Below are positions 30,291 through 41,188 of a stretch of 64,000 nucleotides of DNA, piece by piece. Made by a program: the position numbers and the translations under genes. This DNA is from Mercenaria mercenaria (lineage: Eukaryota > Mollusca > Bivalvia > Venerida > Veneridae): assembly GCF_021730395.1 (NCBI RefSeq), contig NC_069365.1, positions 23,472,001 to 23,536,000 of the forward strand, given 5' to 3'. The notes under the pieces were generated by a model, which saw only the letters and a list, made by a program, of their open reading frames with translations, did no database searches and was not told the origin of the DNA. Position 1 is the first letter of the stretch; each line of letters opens with the position of its first letter.

Positions 30291-33115
30291 TTTAGCTCAC
30301 CTGTCACATAGTGACAAGGTGAGCTTTTGTGATCACCCTTCGTCCGTCGTCCGTCCGTCCGTCAACAATTTCTTGTCTGCACGATAGAGGTTTCATTTAT
30401 GATTTTATTTTAACCAAACTTGCACACAACTTGTATCACCATAAGATCTCGGTTCCTTTCTTGAACTGGCCAGATCCCATTATGGGTTCCAGAGTTATGG
30501 CCCCTGAAAGGGCCAAAATTAGCTGTTTTGACCTTGTCTGCACAATAGCAGCTTCATTTATGATTTGATTTTAACCAAACTTGCACAAAACTTGTATCAC
30601 CACAAGATCTTGGTTCCTTTATTGAACTGACCTGATTCCTTCATGGGTTCCAGAGTTATGGCCCCTTAAAGGTCCAAAATTGCCTAATTTGGCTTTTGCA
30701 GCCATATAGAGACTTCATTTATGGTTTTATTTTATACAAACTTCCAAAATATCTTCAACAACAATAAATCTTGGATTCCATGACAAATCAGATCCAGTCG
30801 TAGGTTCCAGAGTTATTTCATATCTTATTACCTCCCCTGATTGTAATCAAAATGGATTTATATCAGTAAGTACTTATAGGACTTATTTGAAATTTCATTA
30901 TTGTCATTAGTTGGACCGAGTTAATGAGGGTAGATAACTATGGACTGATTTTATGTCAATTACCTCCCTTTATTTCAAATTTAAACGGGTATATCTCCGT
31001 AACTAATGAAGATACTGATCTGAAATTTCATTTATGTCAACAGATTCATTTGGCAGATCCTTCTTTTGTTAACTTACAGTCATTTTTAGCTCACCTGTCA
31101 CAAAGTGACAAGGTGAGCTTTTGTGATCACGCGGCGTCCGTCGTCCGTGCGTCCGTCCGTCAGTCCGTCCGTAAACTTTTGCTTGTGACCACTCTAGAGG
31201 TCACATTTTTCAAGGGATCTTTATGAAAGTTGGCCAGAATGTTCAACTTAATGATATCTAGGTCAAGTTCGAAACTGGGTCAGGTGCGGTCAAAAACTAG
31301 GTCAGTAGGTCTAAAAATAGAAAAACCTTGTGACCTCTCTAGAGGCCATATTTTTCATAAGATCTTAATGAAAATTGGTCAGAATGTTCACCTTGATGAT
31401 ATCTAGGTCAAGTTCGAAACTGGGTCATGTGCCATCAAAAACTAGGTCAGTAGGTCAAATAATAGAAAAACCTTGTGACCTCTCTAGAGGCCATATTTTT
31501 CATGGGATCTGTATGAAAGTTAGTCTGAATGTTCATCTTGATGATATCTAGGTCAAGTTCGAAACTGGGTCAGGTGCGGTCAAAAACTAGGTCAGTAGGT
31601 CTAAAAATAGAAAAACCTTGTGACCTCTCTAGAGGCCATATTTTTCATAAGATCTTAATGAAAATTGGTCAGAATGTTCACCTTGATGATATCTAGGTCA
31701 AGTTCGAAACTGGGTCATGTGCCATCAAAAACTAGGTCAGTAGGTCAAATAATAGAAAAACCTTGTGACCTCTCTAGAGACCATATTTTTCATGGGAACT
31801 GTATGAAAGTTGGTCCGAATATTCATCTTGATGATATCTAGGTCAAGTTCGAAACTGAGTCAACTGCGGTCAAAAACTAGGTCAGTAGGTCTAAAAATAG
31901 AAAAACATTGTGACCTCCCTAGAGGCCATACTTTTGAATGGATCTTCATGAATGTTGGTCAGAATGTTTACCTTGATGATATCTAGGTCAAGTTCGAAAC
32001 TGGGTCACGTGCCTTCAATAACTAGGTCAGTAGGTCAAATAATAGAAAAACCTTGTGACCTCTCTAGAGGCCATATTTATCATGGAATCTGTATGAAAGT
32101 TGGTCTGAATGTTCATCTTGATGATATCTAGGTTAAATTCGAAACTGGGTCAACTCTGGTCAAAACTAGGTCAGTAGGTCTAAAAATAGAAAAACCTTGT
32201 GACCTCTCTAGAGGCCATACTTTTGAATGGATCTTCATGAAAATTGGTCAGAATGTTCACCCTGATGGTATCTAGGTCAAGTTTGAAACTGGGTCACATG
32301 CCGTTAATAACTAGGTCAGTAGATCAAATAATAGAAAAACCTTGTGACCTCTCTAGAGGCCATATTTTTCATGGGATCTGTATGAAAGTTGGTCTGAATG
32401 TTCATCTTGATGATATCTAGGTCAAGTTTGAAACTAGGTCAACTGCGGTCAAAAACTAGGTCATTAGGTCTAAATTTAGAAAAACCTTGTGACCTCACTA
32501 GAGGCCATAGATTTCAATGGATCTTCATGAAAATTGGTCAGAATCTTCATCTTGATGATATCTAGGTCAGATTCTAAACTGGGTCACATGCCGTCAATAA
32601 CTAGGTCAGTAGGTCAAATAATAAATACCTAGTGACCTCTCTAGAGGCCATATTTTTCAGTGGATCTTCATGAAAATTGGTCAGAATTTTTATCTTGATG
32701 ATATCTAGGTCAGGTTCAAAACTGGGTCACGAGCTCAAAAACTAGGTCACTATGTCAAATAATAGAAAAAACGACATCAGGTGAGCGATTCAGGACCATC
32801 ATGGTCCTCTTGTTTTTTTTAATTACTTCCCATTTACGTTACTATAAATAGCTTGTTTTTAGTAACTTTTTTATTATTGGCCGTAGGGAAAAACCCAGAC
32901 CACTTTTCTGTGGTACAACATGGATGGTACCTCCAATTTTTAGGTGTTTAGGTGTATTTTGACATATCTGTACCTTGTAAGAATTTTTTTTCTTTTTGGT
33001 TTAATTTCTTCCCTTTGTTGTTCCTGTCCTTTGGACTTAGATATTTTTTCTGATGACCTTGTCCTCAAGTGCAATGATAACAGGTGAGCGATATAGGGCC
33101 ATCATGGCCCTCTTG
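30291..33115 (+). mobile_element. Helentron-like element, AGCTCACC ends with a different core, split by a nested copy
   Basis: Begins TTTAGCTCACCTGTCACATA (hairpin GTCACATAGTGAC) with a GTCCGTC stretch. Its monomers are unrelated to those of its neighbours (ATTTTAACCAAACTTGCACA, GGGTTCCAGAGTTATGGCCCC). The 3' end, CAGGTGAGCGATATA, hairpin GGGCCATCATGGCCC, TCTTG at 33115, lies beyond the nested element at 31087-32812. Before the 3' end is a module (32815-33000: GGCCGTAGGGAAAAA, CCACTTTTCTGTGGTACAAC) that recurs at 39250-39425. The same termini with different cores suggest one transposition machinery acting on several cargoes. Confidence 0.7.
31087..32812 (+). mobile_element. Helentron-like element, AGCTCACC family, subfamily 2, nested copy
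   Basis: Complete: TTTAGCTCACCTGTCACAAA (hairpin GTCACAAAGTGAC), GTCCGTC tract, about eleven monomers with 145-bp spacing (31321, 31466, 31611), then CAGGTGAGCGATTCA, hairpin GGACCATCATGGTCC, TCTTG at 32812 and a T-run. Alternate monomers differ slightly (AGGTCAGTAGGTCT versus AGGTCAGTAGGTCA), so the higher-order unit is a 290-bp dimer. Inserted in the element at 30291-33115. Confidence 0.78.
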
Positions 33116-33976
33116 TTTCTTTAGCAAAAGATAAAACATACACGTGTATTGGGTAAAAGTAAAGTACTTCCAAAATATATTAAAAACTGCATTTTTGTCA
33201 CTATTTTTATTCTTTATCTATATTGTAAGTGGCACATACTTTTAACTTGATTTTCATGAGACAAATTATTTTCCAAGGTAGTTTCAGAAAGGCAACATAT
33301 GTAAATTTCCTTATCCAACATTTTTACCAAAAACTATATCAACTAAAGGAATGAAATTCATTTAAAATTCTTATTGTTATGGATTGTATGTTTGTGAACA
33401 GTATGTAAACTAGATGTACCGCAGTGAATTTTTTTCACTTTACTCAAAAGGCATCAGAAACACTTCTAAAATGATTAATAAAATTAGTATTTTGATGTTT
33501 TTTCTGTGTTTGTATTTAATACCAATTTTAATTTTGTTTTGTTATTTCTATATACCATGTCAGATATACATTTGATATCAAACATTTTATGAATATATGT
33601 CTTTATTATTGTCTCCTGAACAAGTAGTTTTAACTTCGAAAATATAGAAAGAGTACATAAAGTTTCTGTGAGGCAGTCGAAGAGAGAAAATGTGGCAGAA
33701 TCATGTTTTATTTAAACACAACAAAGAGGTTGTATGCATGTGGAATGATTTCACATGGGCATAGCCCAGGTGAATTATTCTATGTAGCATATAACCTACT
33801 TGAAGATCTTCAAAATACCTTGATAAGTGTTTGGTAAATCTCAAAAAAAAAAGAGAAGTTTTTGATGGTGTATTTTCCATGGTAAAATTCAGCCATTTTG
33901 GATACCAGAAAGTTCTATAATATAAATTTTGGCCATATTTGTTGATGGATTGTTAGAAAAGGTTCAATATGTCTTA
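33116..33976. other. unassigned intergenic sequence
   Basis: AT-rich, no exon-like frame or known repeat seen. Confidence 0.4.
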
Positions 33977-34742
33977 CTGTATAAGTGGTTAAGTTAGCGA
34001 GGTGGAAATATTGGCGAATTTCGTGAATTGAAAAAAATCGCTAACATTTTCTCCAGCATAAAAATCGGTCAACCCATCATGAAAACACCAGTAGTAAACG
34101 AGAGCAATTGACCCTCTGCCTCTGTCTGTACACCATACACATTTTTAAAGCTGCCTTTTTAGGCCTTAAATACGTCAAATCAAAAAAGCCAAAGTTGTTT
34201 GGTTATATTTCAAAAATGAAAAGATTATCATAATTTCATTAAATTCCATTCATTTGTTGACAGATACAAAACTAGCAAAGCAGATTATCTTAAACTGACA
34301 TAGGCAAGTGTGGAAGCAAGAAAACATAGTTACTGACTTTTAAAATTGCATTTCACACCTTTACAAAATGTAATAAAAGGATTTACTTCAATGTACATAT
34401 TCTGCTTTCCTTAATAAATATTAGTATGTTTCCAAGTAAATATTTTTTATAGTATGCTTTCAAGTAAATATTTTTTCTATAAAGAAAAGACAAACAGCAT
34501 ATTCCGTTATGTGTAGCACATTCTTTTATTTATAAATGAAAGTTCACTTGCTCCATATAAGGGATAATAAGGCTGTCATGCAGCAAAAATGTAATTTTTA
34601 CGCCAGACATATAAGTAGCTCTTATGAAAAACTATTTTCACGCAAGTTGGAAAATGGGAATATGCTAATATTTACGCACGCCAAATGTCTGGAATTACCA
34701 ATTCGCTGACTTTTCGACCTGCAGAAATAACCACTTATACAG
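33977..34742. mobile_element. candidate MITE with 15-bp inverted ends
   Basis: CTGTATAAGTGGTTA at the left end recurs exactly, inverted, at the right end (TAACCACTTATACAG). The flanks are TA on the left and TT on the right, so a TA duplication is only half supported. Interior AT-rich, with GCGAATT motifs near both ends. Confidence 0.5.
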
Positions 34743-35225
34743 TTTTAAAGTAGCGTATGATATCTACTTATATAAGAGTGAAAAATGTAGAATTTTCTCT
34801 TCTTTTTTCCCCCAAAAAAATTTGATTTGGCCTGTTTTTTTTTTTCACAGAGAAAATATATTTTTTGTCTGATTTTTACACAGGGACAAATACATTTTGG
34901 CCATAAAATTGAGATGATTCAAGATATGAATTATACTACATCTTGCGTAATAAGCAGAAATTTTAGAAAAACTGTTACAGATTTATTTTTCTTAAAGATT
35001 GAAGTTGTTTCAATGCTTTTGATGTAAGTAGTCATTATTTATTGTTAGGTTTGTACCAGATGTGTTTTTTTGGAGAGTATGAGAAACAGTGTATAGTTGT
35101 ACAGAATTAGCAAACAAACATTTTATTGAATTTATAATTATGCAAATATTCATCCCATTTAGCATGTACAAAAATAAAAAAAAATAGCTTATATTTTTAG
35201 TGTTGATGATTTGTACTAGAATATA
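34743..35225. other. unassigned intergenic sequence
   Basis: Nothing recognised. T-rich tracts near 34830. Confidence 0.4.
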
Positions 35226-35462
35226 TGAGCCGCACCATGGGAAAACCAACATAGTGGCTTTGCGACCAGCATGGATCCAGACCAGCCTGCGCATCCGCGC
35301 AGTCTGGTCAGGATCCATGCTGTTCGCTTTCAAAGACTATTATTATTAGAGAAACCATTAGCAAACAGCATGGATCCTGACCAGACTGCGCGGATGCACA
35401 GGCTGGTCTGGATCCATGCTGGTCGCAAACCCACTATGTTGGTTTTCTCATGGCACGGCTCA
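35226..35462. mobile_element. fold-back MITE, 237 bp, copy 2
   Basis: Same length and nearly the same sequence as 6108-6344: opens TGAGCCGCACCATGGGAAAA, closes TTTTCTCATGGCACGGCTCA. Loop region GAGAAACCATTAGC. Confidence 0.8.
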
Positions 35463-35631
35463 ATTATATTAAGAGTTTATTACAGTCCAAGATCACCAAT
35501 ATAAAAGTGTTCTGTGAAAATCTATATATTCAATGGTTGAAGCATGTGTAATGTAACCTAATGATCCTAACAATATGTAATATTGATAAAATTGTTGTTG
35601 TCCTGTAATACCTTGGAAGTGTTCCTCCTTT

Positions 35632-37231
35632 TTTAGCTCACCTGTCACAAAGTGACAAGGTGAGCTTTTGTGATCGCGCGGTGTCCGTCGTCCGTCGTCC
35701 GTCCGTGCGTCCGTAAACTTTTGCTTGTGACCACTCTAGAGGTCACATTTTTCATGGGATCTTTATGAAATTTGGTCAGAATGTTCATCTTGATGATATC
35801 TAGGTCAAGTTCGAAACTGGGTCACGTGTCATCAAAAACTAGGTCAGTAGGTCTAAAAATAGAAAAACCTTGTGACCTCTCTAGAGGCCATATATTTCAC
35901 AAGATCTTCATGAAAATTGGTCAGAATGTTCACCTTGATGATATCTAGGTCAAGTTCGAAACTGGGTCACGTGGGGTCAAAAACTAGGTCAGTAGGTCTA
36001 AAAATAGAAAAACCTTGTGACCTCTCTAGAGGCCATATTTTTCATGAGATCTTCATGAATATTGGTCAGAATGTTTATCTTGATGATATCTAGGTCAAGT
36101 TTGAAACTGGGTCACGTAGGGTCAAAAACTAGGTCATTAGGTCTAAAAATAGAAAAACCTTGTGACCTCTCTAGAGGCCATATTTCTCAATGCATCTTCA
36201 TGAAAATTGGTCAGAATGTTCATCTTGATAATATCTAGGTCAAGTTTGAAACTGGGTCACGTGGGGTTAAAAACTAGGTCAGTAGATCTAAAAATAGAAA
36301 AACCTTGTGACCTCTCTAGAGACCATATTTTTCATGAGATCTTCATGAATATTGGTCAGAATGTTCACCTTGATGATATCTAGGTCAAGTTCGAAACTGG
36401 GTCATGTTGGGTCAAAAACTAGGTCAGTAGATCTAAAAATAGAAAAACCTTGTGACCTCTCTAGTGGCCATATTTCTCAATGGATCTTCATGAAAATTGG
36501 TCAGAATGTTCACCTTGATGATATCTAGGTCGAGTTCGAAACTGGGTCACGTGGGATTAAAAACTAGGTCAGTAGATCTAAAAATAGAAAAACCTTGTGA
36601 CCTCTCTAGAGGCCATATTTTTCATGAGATCTTCATGAATATTGGTCAGAATGTTCATCTTGATGATATCTAAGTCAGATTCAAAACTGGGTCACGTGGG
36701 GTCAAAAACTAGGTCAGTAGGTCTAAAAATAGAAAAAACCTTGTGACCTCTCTAGAGGCCATATTTCTCAATGGATCTTCATGAAAATTGGTGAGAATGT
36801 TCAGCTTGATGATATCTAGGTCAGATTCGTAACTGGGTCATGTGCTTTCAAAAACTAGGTCAGTAGGTCGAAAAATAGAAAAACCTTGTGACCTCTCTAG
36901 AGGCCATATTTTTCACGACATCTTCATGAAAATTGGTGAGAATGTTCACCTTGATGATATCTAGGTCAAGTTTAAAAGTGGGTCATGTGCCTTCAAAAAC
37001 TAGGTCATTAGGTCAAATAATAGAAAAACCTTGTGACCTCTCTAGAGGCCATGTTTTTGAATGGATCTTCATGAAAATTGGTCAGAATTTTTTATCTTGA
37101 TGATATCTAGGTCACATGTGCTCAAAAACTAGGTCACTATGTCAAATAATAGAAATAACGATGTCATACTCAGTTGAACACTGGGTCATGTGGAGATAGG
37201 TGAGCGATTCAGGACCATCATGGTCCTCTTG
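35632..37231 (+). mobile_element. Helentron-like element, AGCTCACC family, subfamily 2
   Basis: TTTTAGCTCACCTGTCACAA start with hairpin GTCACAAAGTGAC, GTCCGTCGTCCGTCC tract, about ten 145-bp monomers (AGAGGCCATATTT, GATGATATCTAGGTCAAG, ACTAGGTCAGTAGGTC), then GGTGAGCGATTCA, hairpin GGACCATCATGGTCC, TCTTG at 37231. The element at 37232 starts immediately after. Confidence 0.78.
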
Positions 37232-38409
37232 TTTAGCTCACCTGAGCCAAAGGCTCGTGATGAGCTTTTGTGACCGCTCAGTGTCCGGCGTGTGTTGTGT
37301 GTCGTCCATCCGTCAACATTTTCTAAAAAAATCTTCTTGAAAACCACTGGGCAAAATTACACCAAACTTTACAGGAATGATCCTTGGGTGGTCCCCTTTC
37401 AGAATTGTTAAAAGAATTTAATTCCATGCAGAACTGTGGTTGCCATGGCAACCAAAAGGAAAAACTTTAAAAATCTTCTTGTCAAAAACTGCAAGGTGTA
37501 GAGCCATGATATTTGGCATGTGACATCATCTTATGGTCCTCTATCAAGATTGTTCAAATTGTGCCCCAGGGGTGAAAAGAGGCCCCTCCCCGGGGGTCAC
37601 AAGTTTTACATACTTATTTAGAGTTATATAGTAAAAAACTTTAAAAATCTAGGCCTTTGATATTTTGTATGTAGCATTGCCTTGTGGTCCTCTACCAAAA
37701 TTGTTCAAATTATGCCCCAGGGGTTAAAAGAGGCCCTGCCCCGGGGGTCTCAAGTTTTACAGACTTATAATGGAAAAAAAGTTTAAAAATCTTCTTGCCT
37801 GAAAATACAAGGCCTAGGCTTTTGGTATTAAGTATGTTGCCTTTCCTAGAGTTTCTCTACCAAATTTGTTTAAATTATGTCCCAAAGGTGAAAAGAGGCC
37901 CTGCCCTGGAGGTACCAAGTTTAACATAGACTTATATAGGAAAAAAAGTAAAGATCGTCTTGTCTGAAAGTTCAAAGCCTAGGCCTTTGATATTTGGTAT
38001 TTAGCATTGCCTGGTGGATCTCTAACAAGTTTGTTCAAATTATGCCCCTGGGGTGAAAAGAGGCCCGCCCTGGGGGTCACTTGTTATAATTATTAATTAT
38101 ATAGGAAAAAATACTTCAAAAATTATATCCTAGACTATTTAATTATAATTACCTAATGACCCCAAGCGATTAGGGATCACTTGATTATGACTTTGACTTA
38201 CTGACCTACTTTCTTGTTTTTTAAGATATAGCCTTGAAATTTGGATGACATGTACAGTTTTGCGCACCAATCTTAAAACTGACTTTCAGTTAATACCATG
38301 AATGTGACCTACTGATCTACCTTCTTAATATTTTAGCATCAGGTTGCCATTCGAAACATGTGGCTCATATTACTCATGTGAGCGATCCAGGGTCATCATG
38401 ACCTCCTTG
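37232..38409 (+). mobile_element. Helentron-like element, AGCTCACC family, third subfamily
   Basis: TTTAGCTCACCTGAGCCAAA with hairpin GAGCCAAAGGCTC, then about five monomers of a distinct core (CCTCTACCAAAATTGTTCAA, GTGAAAAGAGGCCC). Ends TGTGAGCGATCCA, hairpin GGGTCATCATGACCT, CCTTG at 38409 and TTT. Both hairpins differ from the other subfamilies by paired changes that keep the stems. Confidence 0.7.
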
Positions 38410-38548
38410 TTTAATACAAAATTTCTGGGTTTTTTCTCTCCAAATTTTGAGTGCATTTTCATAGTCTGATTTAAATCTATCAAGCATACACTGGTAAACA
38501 GCAGACCCTACCCTTGCTGTGAACCAAAACATCCACTAGATAACGTTA

Positions 38549-39240
38549 TTAGTCCCCCACTGGTTAAAAACCAGTTTCGGGGACTATAGGAATGCGCTTT
38601 TCCGTCATTCCGTCCGTCTGTAATTTCGTGTCCATCCATAACTCTTTTATCCATGAAGGGATTTTATTATTACTTGGCACAAATGTTCCCCATGATGAGA
38701 CGACGTGTCATGTGCAAAACCCGGACCCCTACCTTAAAGGTCAAGGTCACAATTGGAGGTCAACAGGGCTTTTTTCCTGTCCGGTCCATAACTCTCCCAT
38801 CCATGAAGGGATTTTAATATCACTTGGCACAATTCGAGGGCTGAGCGCGAAACTATTGTAACTGTATATGAATAAAGAACAAGATACAATAGTTTCGCGC
38901 TCAGCCCACGAATTGTACCTCATAATAAGACGATGTGTCATGCACAACTTTCAGACCCCTAGCTCAAAGGTCAAGGTCACACTTAGTAGTCAAATGTTAA
39001 CATGGCATGAACAGGGTCTGTTTCGTGTCTGGTCCATAACTCTGTCATTCATTAAGGGATTTCAATATGTTCTCCATGATGAGACAATGTGTCATGCACA
39101 AATCCCGGAGCCCTTGCTCAAAGGTCAAGGTCATACTTAGAGGTCAAAGGTCAAATTCAAGAATGACTTTGTCCGGAGCATTTCTTCTTCATGCATGGAG
39201 AGATTTTGATGTAACTTGGCACAAATGTTCAACACATGAG
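38549..39240 (+). mobile_element. TAGTCCCCC-type tandem-repeat element, 3' end not found
   Basis: Starts TTAGTCCCCCACTGGTTAAA with a hairpin (ACTGGTTAAAAACCAGT and GTCCCC/GGGGAC). Then a CCGTC tract, then three to four monomers of about 160 bp each with CCATAACTCT, GAAGGGATTTTA, CTTGGCACAA and AAAGGTCAAGGTCAC. It stops abruptly against a different repeat. Same general design as the Helentron-like elements. Confidence 0.55.
38835..38910. mobile_element. 76-bp palindromic micro-MITE
   Basis: Arms GGGCTGAGCGCGAAACTATT and its exact complement flank a loop of about 30 bp. It interrupts a monomer of the surrounding element, whose sister monomers read CTTGGCACAAATGTTCCCC. Flanking AATT (38831-38834, 38911-38914) fits a 4-bp target duplication. 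Confidence 0.65.
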
Positions 39241-39249
39241 GCACACTTT

Positions 39250-39425
39250 TTGAATTACGTCCCTTTGTTGATACTATAAATAGATTACATTGTAACTTTT
39301 TTATAACTGGCCGTAGGGAAAAATCGAGACCACTTTTCTGTGGTACAACATGCATGTTACATCCAGTATTTAGGTGTATTTTGATCTATCTCTACCTGGT
39401 AAAGATTTTCTTGTGGACTTACATT
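39250..39425 (+). repeat. repeat module shared with 32815-33000
   Basis: GGCCGTAGGGAAAAAT, GAGACCACTTTTCTGTGG and TTTAGGTGTATTTTGA recur in the same order in the 3' part of the Helentron-like element at 30291-33115. Here it lacks that element's hairpin end, so it is a truncated copy of the module. Confidence 0.6.
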
Positions 39426-39639
39426 TTATAATTTTTTTTTTTTTTTTAGGATTAATTTCACTGATAACTTTTTGTATATTTGGCCAAAAAAATTAAAAAT
39501 TCCAAATGAAAACAACTGTATGTTTTTATATAATGCAAATTTTAATCCAAGTGCTTTGTTATATTATATTGTATAATATATAGTACAATATTGTTTATAC
39601 ATCATTGACAGATATCAGTTCATTATGTTATACTGCAGT

Positions 39640-39940
39640 AGAGAAAATTAGACGCCTTCCAGTAGGGGACTTTTGTATTGCATGGCAATACTTCATCCAC
39701 TTGTTTAGACTGGGAAAAAGAAAATAGTGCAATGGCGCAAGGTCTTGTAAGTATAATACATGTGGAAGAACATGGATCTTTTCCTTCTTCAAAAGTTTCG
39801 GACTTGTAGGAAGGGACGTTGTCATGCAACAGAATTGCATTTCTGTGGACCCAAAAATGATGGTTAGATTTGCCTTGGCCCTTGTCTGTATAGATATCCA
39901 TCTGTCCGAATTGGTGCTGTGCATAGATATTTGACCTAGT
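39640..39940 (-). mobile_element. mariner-type transposase remnant
   Basis: Two minus-strand frames carry C-terminal mariner blocks: WVHRNAILLHDNVPSYKS (HDN, the second catalytic Asp, at about 39823) and, after a frame change, HVLPHVLYLQDLAPLHYFLF, matching the family's LPH..YSPDLAPSDYHLF. The third catalytic Asp is His here (LAPLHYF). The N-terminal half and the inverted ends were not found. It is an inactive fossil of a plain DNA transposon. Confidence 0.65.
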
Positions 39941-40139
39941 CATCAAACCTCATGGGATTGTTATTCAGCATTGTGAAGTTTGTCAGACAAGAGTTGTGGC
40001 TCTTGGCTTAGACAAAATCATGAAGGATCCAGTGTATCAAAAAGTGTATGATCTGGAGTCATCATTATACGCAAGTCTCTGAAAGAGCTGGGTGTATTAT
40101 GTGAACACCCTTGGCAGTGGGTGGGCAGTCAGTGTCCAA

Positions 40140-40929
40140 AAGAATGTCTGCTCTCTCAATCAAATAGTTTTCATCCAATCTTCACCAAACTTAGTGACAA
40201 TGATTGTAGGCATAATATCTCGGCCAAGTTCGATAACCAGCAAAATCGCTTTAGGCGTTCGTTATGGCCCTTGAATTACTCAAATTCTGCAAATTCAGCC
40301 TAGTCCACCCTCTTAAGTCAAACAGTTTTCATCCGATCTTCACCAAACTTGGTGACAATGTGTGCATAATATCTCGGCCAAGTTTGATAACTAGCAAAAT
40401 ACCCCTAGGCACTTTTGAGTTATGGCCCTTGAATTACTCAAAAATCTGCAAATTTAGCCTTGTCTGCCCACTAAGTTGAACAGTTTTCATCTGATCTTCA
40501 CCAAACTCCAGCAAAATCGTCCCAGGCACTCTTGGATAATGGCCCTTGCATTACTCAAAAGACAGCGAAATTAGCCTTAATGTCTGCTCTCTATTAGTCA
40601 AACAATTTTCATCCGATCTTCCCCAAACTTGCAGATAATGTTTGTCGGCATAAAATCTCAGCCAAGTTCGATAACCACCAAAATCGCCCCAGGCAGTCTT
40701 GGATTATGACCCTTGAAATACTAAATATCTGCGAATTTAGCTTTGTTTGCTCTCTTAAGTCAAACAGTTTTCATCCGATCTTTACCAAACTTGCTGACAA
40801 TTTTTATGGGCAAAATATCTCGGCCAAGTTCGATAACCAGCAAAATCCGCCCAGGCGCTCTTGGATTATGGCCCTTGAATTAGACCAGATTTGATGACGG
40901 GCGTATTTTGTGACAGTCTGACACTCTTG
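40140..40929 (+). mobile_element. tandem-repeat element ending in CTCTTG
   Basis: About five monomers of roughly 120-165 bp share AACAGTTTTCATCCGATCTT, CACCAAACTTGGTGACAAT, ATATCTCGGCCAAGTTCGAT and ATGGCCCTTGAATTACTC. The end reads GGGCGTATTTTGTGACAGTC, then TGACACTCTTG at 40929 and TT. The imperfect hairpin GTGACAGTCTGACAC plus CTTG matches the Helentron-like 3' design. The 5' end is not recognised. Confidence 0.55.
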
Positions 40930-41188
40930 TTCTTGATAGGAATGATATTCAGCATGCAAAATTACCGGTACTCTGTGGGAATTATCCCCCACTTATTTGA
41001 AGAATTGACCACAGTATCAATAACTTTTCTAATGATAGTTTCAGACGTAGGGGAATCTTTTATTGAGTCAGTTCCATATTTAAATTATCTTTGGCCATCT
41101 TAGTACTGTCATATATGGCACTTCTTCCTAAATGTATATGCATTATACGCCTATGTCAAGCAGACAATAGGTCTTTGTATAACCCCTA

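Noticed and set aside
31087-32812. CRISPR-like or satellite array
   Set aside because: Monomers of 145 bp without spacer/repeat alternation, bounded by element-type ends in a eukaryotic genome, indicate an element's internal array rather than a CRISPR or a centromeric satellite.
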